Positions 11,116 through 21,184 of a stretch of DNA of 64,000 bases are shown one piece after another; within the stretch, counting starts at the first letter, position 1, and every line of letters starts with the position of its first letter. Location of the stretch: the NCBI GenBank assembly GCA_964034945.1, contig OZ035962.1:111326234-111390233 (forward strand), read 5' to 3'. The DNA is from Chrysopilus asiliformis. Lineage: Eukaryota > Arthropoda > Insecta > Diptera > Rhagionidae. The translations under genes and the position numbers were made by a program. The notes under the pieces were generated by a model. It saw only the letters and a list, made by a program, of their open reading frames with translations, did no database searches and had not been told where the DNA came from.

Positions 11116-11735
11116 CTAAATTTTCAGAGGTTTTACTCTAAATTTTCAGGGGCAAAAATCTATTTTTTTAATTTTTAATGATATTTTGATAACGGTAAAA
11201 GATAGCGGTTAACAGTGAAAGACAAAATTGTGGCAAATATTATTGTCTTCAATTCATTATATACAACGAACCACCGAAAATTCATTAGTTTTCGAAAGAA
11301 TTGCAAAAAACTGAATTTGTTGAAATAACGGTATATCTCGATACCGGTTTGAGATATCGAGTTCTAGTAAAACACAAAAGTGTAGGAAATTTTACTGTCT
11401 TCAATTTAGGTTAACATAAGACTACTAAAAAATACGTAGTTTCCGAGTAAACAGCAAAAAACGGAATTGCGATTTTTAAAAAGCAGCCATTTTGGTTACT
11501 TCCGGTTAACGGATTTTCACCAAAAGTTAATAGGAGTCCAGGACCAAATACGCCTGTAAACTTTCAAGGCTTTAGCTCTATTCGTTTTCGAGAAATCTTG
11601 TGCACAGACAGACAGGCAGACTAAATGACAGACTGACAGACAGATTGGCAGATAGACATACTGACAGACAGATTGGCAGATAGACATACTGACAGACAGA
11701 TTGGCAGACAGACAGAAAGATATTTTTGTAATAAG
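11116..11735 (+). repeat. Degenerate repeat ending in a CAGA-rich tract
   Basis: A diffuse element with phrases such as TTTAGCTCTATTCGTTTTCG ends in tandem CTGACAGACAGATTGGCAGA-type units (about 11608-11720). Other families here end in similar CAGA/GTCT tracts. The boundaries are approximate. Confidence 0.5.
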
Positions 11736-13941
11736 GCTCCACTCGAGTCAGGATTGCTATTTTTTGAGTAAAGAAGAGAGTAAAACTATACCTAATTTTG
11801 AGCTAAAAATTTCAACTTTATTCTTGTCAATTTTCTTGAAAACGGCTGAAAATTCTGAAAAACAGTACAAATGCAAGATCTAATTTTCATATAAAGATAA
11901 TTTTCATACAAGTTGGACAAACCCAACAGTACAACGCTTTTAGTCAATTTATTTCACTTCAACAATGTTAACGAATGAGAAATAATAATCAACCGCAATA
12001 ATAGTAAAATCAAAACTCAATTAATTTGCATATAAATCCATTAATATGCATAAATGTGGAAAATATCATTTTCAAAGTAAGAATTCAATGATTCTCTAAA
12101 GACATTCAATCGTTCCGATGATGTGATCTTTTAGCAAATTAATTGTGGTCGATGGGCGACTTATGCAAGATAAACTTCTCATAAGAATCGCAAACGTCGG
12201 CACTGCGTCAATTTCAACCTCTGCATTCGTGCGAATTTCCATAAATCCAGTCGACATTTAAACATTATGCGAAACTACATAATAGTAGCGGTACAGGTTC
12301 CGCGTACGGATCAAAGCAAAGTAAAATGCCACTAAAGACAGGCTGCAGTTACGAACGAGTACATCAGAAAACCGGAAAATAAAACCTGCCGTGACATTCG
12401 AATTTGAAATAGAATCGTAAAGCTCTTATAGTCAATTTTTATTTCAATTCTCTGCAAAAATTGTACATTTTACGTTTTTTTTTAGAAATCAATTTAACTC
12501 TTTTTATGGATGAAAAAAAAAAAGATTTTCCTTTGTTCTGTTGGGAATTTTGCTGTTTACATTCTTCTCATGCGATTTTAAAGTGGAATAAATTCCGTAT
12601 CCACTCCTACTTCTAATCTGTGACCATAGAGAGAATGTACTATTAGTAACCATAATTTTGTACAATCTGCAACCCATACTCGTACAAATTCTGCTACCGC
12701 CTATCATCTCATCCGTAACACTTTAAGAAAATAATCCAAGATGCTTTGCTATCGTTTTACGTTGGTTTTGTTTTTGCTTCGTCTCCCTTTTAGATTTTGT
12801 CTCGTTTTGACCTTCAAAATCCGGTTCCCATTTCAAACTTCTTTACTATGAGCGCATATGCGCACCGTCGAATATAAAATTCTTAGTGGAATCCGAACTT
12901 CGAACATACTATGTCGGTTATGTATTGCCGTTGTTGGATGTTCTTCTTGGGAAGGGGAAATCAATTCTGCAGAGCTTTAGCGTAAAACAAACAAAATAAT
13001 ATATTGAAAATAAAACTATGAAAAACTATGCTCTGCTACTACCACAAGGAGACGGGAAAAAGAGCTTTTCTATATCAACAGAATCCATGATTTTTTAAAA
13101 TAATAGTGGTTGAGATTTACGAATATTCTTATACAATTCAAGATCATGGCTCCACTCTCACATAATCATAGTTTTAGCAATAAAATTTGCGACTCTTTAA
13201 ATTTTGAAGCAGTTGCAGTTTTGTTGTGCATCAGCTAAGATCTGTATTAAAATGAATCCAGGATTCCACGTCCATTCAATCCCTCAATTGCCCTGACATT
13301 GCACCATTTTTTTTAAGATGTGGGAATTTTCCAGACTTTTGTCTGCGCCTGCAATAATATTTAATCGTGAATTTGGTTTAAATTAATCGTGCATTTTCCA
13401 CTTAAACTGGAGAAGGCCTATATAAACTAGATCAGTGGCTGTCAACCTTTTTAGTGGTCTGCACCCTTTAGAAATCATGTTTTCGCATCCTCTTGGAAAA
13501 AATGTCAGGAAATTATAATTTAAACATATTTGTTTACATACAAACATTATTATTTAAAATCTTCTATGGCAAAAGAGCAAAACATCTTAAGTCGGTTTTA
13601 AGGCAAAGCCAAGCTTATCTGCATTGACATTGCCACACAGATTACTTTGGCTTTGGCTGAAAATCGACTTAAGCCGCTTTAACTTATTGCCACAAATATA
13701 TGTTCTAATAGTACAGGTAATCCTCCTATAAGACGGTAGATAGGTTCTTGGAAAAAGCCTCAGAGCCGGTACAGAAAATGGGTTAGGTGCTGCAAACTTA
13801 TAAAAAAACAGGAAAAAAAAATTAAATGTTTATAAGAAACTTCATTTTTATTAAAAATATTAGCACATGTATTAAAAACACAAATCAAAAAGAAACAAAA
13901 TAATAACTATTTCCATTTGAATTCATATTACAAAAAAATCT
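11736..13941. other. Gene-poor spacer, nothing recognised
   Basis: About 2.2 kb of AT-rich sequence without a supportable gene. Open frames are 60-70 residues at most and have no domain. A palindromic GCGCATATGCGC occurs near 12850. I see no transposon ends. Confidence 0.4.
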
Positions 13942-14494
13942 TTCTGTCTGTCTGTCAGTTTGTCTGTCTGTCAGTTTGTCAGTCTGTCAGTTTGTCAGTT
14001 TGTCAGTCTGTCAGTCTGTCAGTCTGTCAGTCTGTCAGTCTGTCAGTCTGTCAGTTTGTCAGTTTGTCAGTCTGTCAGTCTGTCAGTCTGTCAGTTTGTC
14101 AGTTTGTCAGTTTGTCAGTCTGTCAGTCTGTCAGTCTGTCAGTCTGTCAGTCTGTCAGTCTGTCAGTCTGTCAGTCTGTCAGTCTGTCAGTCTGTCAGTC
14201 TGTCAGTCTGTCAGTCTGTCAGTCTGTCAGTCTGTCAGTCTGTCAGTCTGTCAGTCTGTCAGTCTGTCAGTCTGTCAGTCTGTCAGTCTGTCAGTCTGTC
14301 AGTCTGTCAGTCTGTCAGTCTGTCAGTCTGTCAGTCTGTCAGTCTGTCAGTCTGTCAGTCTGTCAGTCTGTCAGTCTGTCAGTCTGTCAGTCTGTCAGTC
14401 TGTCAGTCTGTCAGTCTGTCAGTCTGTCTGTCAGTCTGTCAGTCTGTCAGTTTGTCAGTCTGTCAACCTGTCTGTTCGCCAGTCCGCTTGTCAG
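13942..14494. repeat. (CTGTCAGT)n minisatellite, about 0.55 kb
   Basis: An almost perfect 8-bp tandem repeat, TGTCAGTC, with scattered T-for-C variants (TGTCAGTT) concentrated in the first 170 bp and at the end. The centre (about 14125-14420) is nearly invariant. Because 8 is not a multiple of three and no unit contains a stop, all three forward frames are open with the same octapeptide pattern. It is not a protein gene. It lies at the edge of a dispersed repeat (14495-14740). Confidence 0.95.
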
Positions 14495-14740
14495 CATGTG
14501 TACAACATATCTCAAGAACTACTGGAGCCGCAGCCATGAAATTTTACAGAAATTTCGGGTCCTGGAGTGAGACGATCCTATGAACTTTTGGTGGAAATTC
14601 GTTACCCAGAACTTACCAAAATGTCGGCTTTTTAAAAATCGCAATTTCATTTTTCGCGATTTACTCTGAAGCCCTCTGAAACCTGAAAAATTGCGCAGCT
14701 TTTTAAACAGCCGCAGTATTTTCAAATGCTGCGCAACCTA
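14495..14740 (+). repeat. Dispersed repeat adjoining the minisatellite
   Basis: Phrases such as GCCATGAAATTTTACAG, GTGGAAATTCGTTA and TTTTTCGCGATTTACTCTG recur in diverged form at about 17340-17490. The minisatellite is therefore the expanded tail of a dispersed element rather than an isolated satellite. Confidence 0.55.
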
Positions 14741-15267
14741 AAAAACACCTACCTGTGAACACTAAACTTGAAAACTTTCATCTCGTTGAAGCTTTTTCGG
14801 TACTACTTTGTTAGCACCAGAAGTACCAGCACAAATTGAAACTTTGAACCGGATTTTTCACATTTGTAAACTTATTTCAATTGAAAGCAAACACGATAAA
14901 AGGCGAAAATGTGTTTTTTTTTTGTAGAATTTCCAGGGTTTTATCCAACAACTTCCTTTGGTCAGACGATGACGGCGTTTTCTCTTCACAAACGATGTAA
15001 GAGACAGATAATCTGCTGCTATAACTATTTTTAATCACTATTTTTAAACATTTTATAAAGTAAAAAATCTTTCTACAGCGAAAAACTAAAAAAAATATGG
15101 AACTGTCGAACAAAATTGCAAATCTGTGCTGCGGAGCAACAAAGCTGCACAGTGTGTGTGACTGCGATTGCAAGTTTTCGCTTGTAAGGTTGCAAGTTGT
15201 TGGGTACCGCAGCACAACAGACGTGCAGTAAAAGTAGCCAAGCATAAATTCTACTGCTACGTACATA

Positions 15268-15513
15268 CACTGAGAAAAATGGAGGCTAACTCGACGACCT
15301 ACATACGGCGTAATTGGCCTCGGGCAAATAAAACTGAGTTGACCTGTGGTCAGAGAAATTCTGAAATTAAGCCACCAGCAGGTGAAGTAGGGTATTGGAA
15401 GCTGCACGAGTTGACCTTAGATAGGTTAACTCTTACCGCTAGCTGGCTTACAGAAACCTCTGTAAGGTCAGAGTTAACCTGACAAAAAGTTGACCTGGAC
15501 ATTTTTCTGAGTG
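15268..15513. mobile_element. MITE with TA target duplication (246 bp)
   Basis: The terminal inverted repeats start CACTGAGAAAAATG on the left and CACTCAGAAAAATG on the right, flanked by TA on both sides (15266-15267 and 15514-15515). This fits a Tc1/mariner-type non-autonomous element. The interior contains diverged GAGTTGACCT/GAGTTAACCT phrases in both orientations. It has no coding capacity. Confidence 0.75.
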
Positions 15514-16174
15514 TAGACGGCTGACCTTAGTATAAGAATTTCATGTACTGTTCACAACAGTTTCTTTAAATAGTGACCCTTACATTTTTTTCAATTTTTA
15601 TCAAAAAAATTAGTATTTTGAAATTTTTTTAAAATTTTTATTACAAATCAAAAAAAATATTTTCAATGAAATTTGCATTTTATTGTTGCTACTGAAAAAA
15701 TGTAACCCACTGTGCGGAATGAGAAACTGTTTTGGTAGCGACAATGAAGAATTGTGAGCCAAAGTGTGTACAGGACAAATTCCCGAGAATCCCGACCTAC
15801 ACCTGAAACAGCGATTGGCAATCACCTGTAGAGCGTCTGCACGAAATTCAACTGGGAGGCGCACTTCACGTCCTCTTCCCCTTGACGAAAAACTGTGCGC
15901 CGTAAATAAAATCTAAATTCGATTTCCCACAGGTACTCTTGACATTTAAAATCTGGAGGCGGGGGAGTTATCGCTTTAAGTTTACCTGTTCCCCTGCCTC
16001 CGGAACAATATTTAAAACGTTGACTATTCGTTGAGCTACTTTGGCTCTGTTTGTTTGTGGCTTGGCCCCATTTTCCCATTGATAAAAATTTCCCTTGCAA
16101 GTGCACACACAAACCCACACACACACGCTAGCCACCCGCTAAAGGGAAATTCCTATGCCCTTGGCCGCTCTTAC

Positions 16175-16620
16175 CTCTTTCACTGGAATCCATTCCCACA
16201 GGGTTTCGCTGCCGCTGCTTGCGCAATCCCTTTCGCTGCCAGCGAGGTCACGAACACTTCTCTCGACGAAATAGGGAAATTTTCCCTGCGCCGTCGTCGC
16301 TCCCCTCCGACTCTGTTTTGTGGACCTCAACACTTCACGAACGAATGTCGCCTTTCAAACGGCGACCGCACAAATCCAATTTACAGAGTGCACACCTTTA
16401 CCTCACGAACTGAAATTGAGCACACGAAACTATTTCTTATCGGCAGACGGGCGATTTTTACTATTTTTGCTCGAGTAGAACTAGAAATTTTATTAAGCAC
16501 TTTCAACTCGCAATCGGACACAGCACACACACAGTCGCACACTCGTCCGTTAATCAAAGAAAACGCTCCGAAAAAAACCAGAAGGGGTCGATGAACCTCT
16601 TTTTTTTTGGTTTTCACAGA
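16175..16620 (-). other. Possible first exon (5' UTR plus start codon) of an unidentified minus-strand gene
   Basis: This block is clearly more GC-rich than its surroundings. On the minus strand it ends with GGGAATGGATTCCAGTGAAA followed by a consensus donor at 16174 (GAG|GTAAGAG), so a transcript could start coding MDSSER and splice on. No downstream exon can be paired with it inside the window; a long intron reaching past the repeats, or beyond the window, would be required. The plus-strand open frame over the same block (16031-16594) is composition-driven, with CA repeats and no domain. A GC-rich unspliced regulatory island is the alternative. Confidence 0.3.
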
Positions 16621-17918
16621 AATGAAAATGCCTACGATTCCACAAAATCACTGTCTCACTGGTAAATCTCATTCACTTTGATATGTACTACAATTCTGCT
16701 GGTTTTTTGCGTTACTTTTACTCCATTTTCCGTTTAGAAATTGAATTTTCCCAACATAGTTTCGAAAAACTCGAAAAACATAAAATACCTTCCACCAACA
16801 CCAATACGAAGTGAAGTGACACTAGGACTTCTCCTTCTAATCGTCGTGCCGTCTCCCTTGGTCACCTAGCGAGTACGTTTAAAGCTATGCGAAATTCGGA
16901 TTTGAATGGCTTGGGAGCCGTTCCGAAAATTGGTTCATTTGAATTGAATAATTCCGCTTACAAATGAGAAAAACACCATTTTCGATTAAATTCACTTTTT
17001 GAAAGTAGTTCTTTGTTTAATAGTAACGTGTTTGTTAATAAAATTTGCGAATTTAACAAGTTTTCGATGTAAAACAGTACAAAATCTTATTGAAGAACAC
17101 AAATTTATTTGGCTCCAGCACTCGTATTTGATCCTTATGTCGTGCAAAGAACGTCTAAATCAACACTTTCAAAAATGTGAAATTCAACTTTTCTATTTCC
17201 TCATAGCAAATACGAAAAACATATGGAATCGAAGGGATTGATTCAAAAAAAATTCGCCCGCTTAATTTTCCTAAAAACATTTCTCGATCGAATCGATCTA
17301 ATTATGAGCGTTTGACAAAATGTCAATCTGTTAGCCTGAGTGCAGGATTTTCGAAAACGACTTGGGATAGAGCCGTGAAATTTTACAGTACGTTTGGTCG
17401 ATTTGGTGGAATTTCGTTATGACGGATTTTCAAAAATGTCAAACTCGTTTTTTGCGATTTGCTCCGAAGCTATGCGTTTTTCAGTAGCCCCCTCTTTACC
17501 ATTTACCATTATTCTATGTAAAAAATTTGATATCATCAACGGTTTTTTGGAAAAACGTTTTGTTTTTACATTTTTGCTTTTCATCTTAAATCTACATCTC
17601 TTACCGTTCTCCAGGTATCTCTCCAATTTGTACATTTTTCAGAATTTTCCCACAAACTGCTATTTTATTGTAGGTTGCTAAAAGCACCACAGAATTGAAT
17701 TAAAAAATATTCCAAGGATGAGCTGTAGTATAAGAAAGTGGTTTGCTGTTCGTGACATCCGATATTTGTCAAGTGTTTTCCCACCCAACCATGTGTCATT
17801 TTTGTTTTGGTCGCGGAAAAAAAATCGACACTGAGATCTAGAAGCTTTAATTTAATTAAAATTATGCCAAAGAATTATTTAGTTGATTAAGTTTAGTGTA
17901 TAGCTAAGTGTCGTCAAG
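16621..17918. other. Upstream region of the brainiac gene
   Basis: AT-rich spacer. About 17340-17490 holds a diverged copy of the repeat next to the minisatellite. The last 100-200 bp should include the brainiac promoter and 5' UTR. I see no clear TATA box. Confidence 0.4.
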
Positions 17919-19269
17919 ATGATTCCGCGATTCTGCCTTCGTTTCAAAATAAAATACATTCTACTGTCGATTGCGGTGATTTTTCTGTTCGACTTTTTCG
18001 GAGTCTTCACTCACATGTTTGAGCTGGATTACTACCGTCACTTCCGGTATCCTCTGGACGGCGATGTCCTTCGATATGCCCATCAAATGAGGTAGAAATC
18101 GTAAGGATCAAAAGTCAACTTCTTAACAAATTGTCGCATTTTTCAGGTACAATCAAGAGCCAGAAGTCGCCCCAATCAACGTCTACAACTTTACATTCTT
18201 GAAGGACTGCAGTTTCAAGTGCTTGGAAGAGACTGGCGCTCCAGTGCACCCCAAAGTCGTGTTCATTGTGAAATCCGGAATGGAGAATTTCAATCGACGC
18301 AGCGCCATTCGGAAGAGTTGGGGCTACGAAAGGAGATTTTCTGACGTCATTGTGCGGACGGTCTTCTTGCTTGGCGTGGGTAGGAATAAGGAACTGCAGA
18401 AGCACATCGACATCGAACACGATCAGTATAGGGATATTGTCCAGATGGACTTTGTTGACGCTTACTTCAACAACACCATCAAAACGTTGATGGGATTCCG
18501 CTGGGCAATTACTTATTGTCCGAGAAGTCGATTCTACATGTTTGTCGACGACGATTTCTATGTTTCGGCAAAGAACGTTCTTCGATTCCTTAGGAATCCA
18601 TCAAAATACCCTGAATATCTTGAGGAAGCGGATGAAACGTTGAGGAAGTTGGCTCGGAAGCTCAATCAGTCAGACTTTCGGAATGGGTCTGCAAATGCGG
18701 AACTGCTAAAGGAGGCACAGCATGCGATGGTGCAGGGATTGAATTCAGTGGACGCGAAGAAACATTTCCATCGTCTCGAGGAGTTCGTAGTGAAGGGTCA
18801 TCCGCCGCCCCGGTTATCAACGGATCTGGCGAAATCATCGTCACGGAAAAAGCGTCATCTAATGGACATGGAACTTCCATCGGATGTGAAACTTTTCGCT
18901 GGATTCGTCTTCACATCAGCCCCGCATCGTCACAAATCTAGCAAATGGCATGTAACTCTCGATGAGTATCCATTCCATTTGTGGCCGCCATATGTAACGG
19001 CGGGGGCGTACATATTGTCAAGGGAGGCGCTAATGGAAATGTATTACACTAGCATGTATACGAAACACTTCCGCTTCGACGACATCTACCTGGGAATCCT
19101 TGCGTTGAAGGCACACATCGAACCATTTCACTCGGAGGAGTTCTATTTTCACAAGGCAATTTACACTGGATCCCAAAGCTTCCGGTATGTGATCGCGTCC
19201 CACGGCTACGATGACCCCGAAGAAATGAGTCGCATTTGGACACAAACTAGGGCCGCTGGGCACGCCTAA
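17919..19269 (+). CDS. brn: Brainiac-type beta-1,3-N-acetylglucosaminyltransferase (GT31)
   Basis: Exons 17919-18091 and 18147-19269 are joined across a 55-bp intron (GTAGAA...TTTCAG) and give 431 residues. This is a type II Golgi membrane enzyme: a short cytosolic tail, an anchor at about 11-30 and a luminal GT31 domain. Landmarks are GYERRFSDV, DAYFNNTIKT, the metal-binding DDD at 192-194 (FVDDDFYVSAKNV), WPPYVTAGAYILS and FDDIYLG near 368-376. The N-terminus (THMFEL...RHFRYPL) matches insect brainiac specifically. In Drosophila the enzyme extends mannosyl-glucosylceramide and is needed for epithelial and oocyte patterning. Oddity: fly brainiac is about 325 residues. The extra length is a polar insertion at about 208-303, between the NVLRFL and LFAGFVF motifs, with a basic RKKR at 291-294. 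The reading frame is open through it with no splice sites, so it looks genuine. Confidence 0.93.
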
Positions 19270-20434
19270 GACGTACCACTTCGATGGTGGACGTCGAAGG
19301 TTCGTGAGATAATTTTCAATTATTTTAGATTTATTTTTTTTTCATTCAAATACGCGTACATTCTATGAATTAATTACATACGGATACCTCTTGACTGATG
19401 ATATTTAGATTTAAGGATTTTATTCTTATTAATTGGTAGGAATTTTGAATTTTTATTTTGTTTAAAACAAAACATTTTAATGGAATTTTTTAGACTATTT
19501 TCAGTAATTCGAAAAGTTTATTGTTATGAAATTTTAAAATTTAATTAAAATTGTATTTCATATGCTAGAGACAGTAGTTGATCAAATCACACATGTACAC
19601 TTATTAATTTATCAATCAGACATTACTAGATAACATTTATTAATATTAAAAAAATTATAAAAAAACAAAAATTTTTAATGAAAAACATTTTAAACACGAT
19701 AATCTTCTTTGCTATTCTCTACTCGAAATGGGCCTGTATTTTGTTGGGCTCCATTTTCAGTGCCTTCACCAAAAACGCCCCCTTTTCGCATTTTACATTT
19801 TACTGCAATTTGGTAGAGAAATTTTAATCCATTTTTGAATATGATAACGAAATTTTTTGAAATATTTCAATAAAATTATTCTAAAACATTGGAAATTTCT
19901 TTTGTTTTTTTAAAAAGTCTTTATGGAAAGTTTTAATTTGTTTTTATTTGCTGTTGGAGAAATGTGTGGTAAGTTTGTAATGTTTTTAATCGTTGAATTC
20001 TTCGTTATGACCTTGGAAGAGTTTTAAAGTTCGGGTATTCTGTTAAAAACACCTGGGGGCTCATCATGTCGAATCGAGAGTGTCGAATCGACATGAATCT
20101 AATTTGTGTCGATTTTGCTCACACTTTTTGTAAACGCTTTTGTCGCAAATGTTTGTTTTATGGCCAATCATGGAAATCAAAATGAAATTAAGATGATTGT
20201 GCGAGTAACATAAAGCAAAATCGATAAAACGGCTTGTCGAATTACATCTCCACCAAATAAAAAACAACCAAATGTTCCTTAAAATTCTTCAAAAATATAT
20301 TAAAAAATAGAGTTTACAAAATATTCGTTGTGACCATATTTAAGGCAACACAGAGATTAAAATTACTAAATTCAATAACAATAACAACCTTAAGAGTCAA
20401 AGAAATTAAGTAAAAATTTAGCTCAACGTTAACT
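19270..20434. other. Convergent 3' region between brainiac and SSNA1-like genes
   Basis: This must include the 3' UTRs of both genes. A plausible plus-strand polyadenylation signal AATAAA lies near 19868. Otherwise it is AT-rich with nothing recognisable. Confidence 0.45.
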
Positions 20435-20686
20435 TTATAAAAATGATAAATTACTCGACTTCTGCTTCACCAGCGAGAGAATTATTTGTGAGCTTTCGAT
20501 AATCTGGAAAATTAAAGGACAATTAAAGAATTATGTTATTTAAACTGATGTGAATCAAACCTTATTGAGGCCAGTTTCCGCGTCCGCCAATGTTTTGTTG
20601 CATTCTTCTCGCATTTGTATCTTTTCCTCTAGACTTGCATTAATTGTGATCAGTCTTTGGTTAAGACGTTCAATATTTTCTAAAAT
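20435..20686 (-). CDS. SSNA1: SSNA1 (NA14)-like coiled-coil protein, C-terminal exons only
   Basis: Two minus-strand exons can be joined in frame. 20561-20686 encodes 42 residues (ILENIERLNQRL...EETGLNK-like heptads) between an acceptor at 20687 and a GTTTGA donor. 20435-20503 encodes IIESSQIILSLVKQKSSNLS and stops at TAA. The pattern (RLNQRL, ASLEEKI, R-EECNKTLADAE, KIIESSQ-LLS) follows the C-terminal half of vertebrate SSNA1, a microtubule-binding coiled-coil protein of centrosomes and basal bodies. The N-terminal half is not found between 20700 and 22000 and may lie in or beyond the assembly gap at 20985-21184. The gene is convergent with brainiac. Assignment is by remembered family pattern, so moderate. 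Confidence 0.62.
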
Positions 20687-20984
20687 CTATTTATTTTAAT
20701 GTTAATTTGTTTAGAAATGAAAATTTCGCAACATTTTTTTTTTGATTTTACGAGATTTGCGCAAAAGTTTTGGGCATAGTAACAAATTTCGCTGTACTAC
20801 TACATTCAGAATATACAAATTTCAGATCAATCGGTCAAGTAGTTTTCGAGTTCAAGTTTTTACAAGCCAGCAATTAGGATTTTCCTCGTGGCTTTTGTTT
20901 TTCTAAGTCGAAATGTATTTGACTGATTGGGCTGAAATGTTGAGGCACATCTTCAGTCAGAAGGGGGTTCAGTCAGAAGGGGGA

Positions 20985-21184
20985 NNNNNNNNNNNNNNNN
21001 NNNNNNNNNNNNNNNNNNNNNNNNNNNNNNNNNNNNNNNNNNNNNNNNNNNNNNNNNNNNNNNNNNNNNNNNNNNNNNNNNNNNNNNNNNNNNNNNNNNN
21101 NNNNNNNNNNNNNNNNNNNNNNNNNNNNNNNNNNNNNNNNNNNNNNNNNNNNNNNNNNNNNNNNNNNNNNNNNNNNNNNNNNNN
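20985..21184. other. Assembly gap, 200 N
   Basis: Exactly 200 undetermined bases, probably a fixed-length placeholder. The left edge carries CAGTCAGAAGGGGG twice in a row, so a tandem repeat may have broken the assembly. The 5' exons of the SSNA1-like gene may lie here. Confidence 0.98.

Noticed and set aside
13917..14583. Three overlapping open frames of about 190-217 residues with an SVCQSVSL pattern
   Set aside because: They are the three frames of an 8-bp minisatellite without stop codons, not proteins.
16031..16594. 187-residue plus-strand open frame
   Set aside because: It is a composition-driven frame over a GC-richer block with CA repeats, no domain and no splice context; the minus strand has the better exon-like signals.
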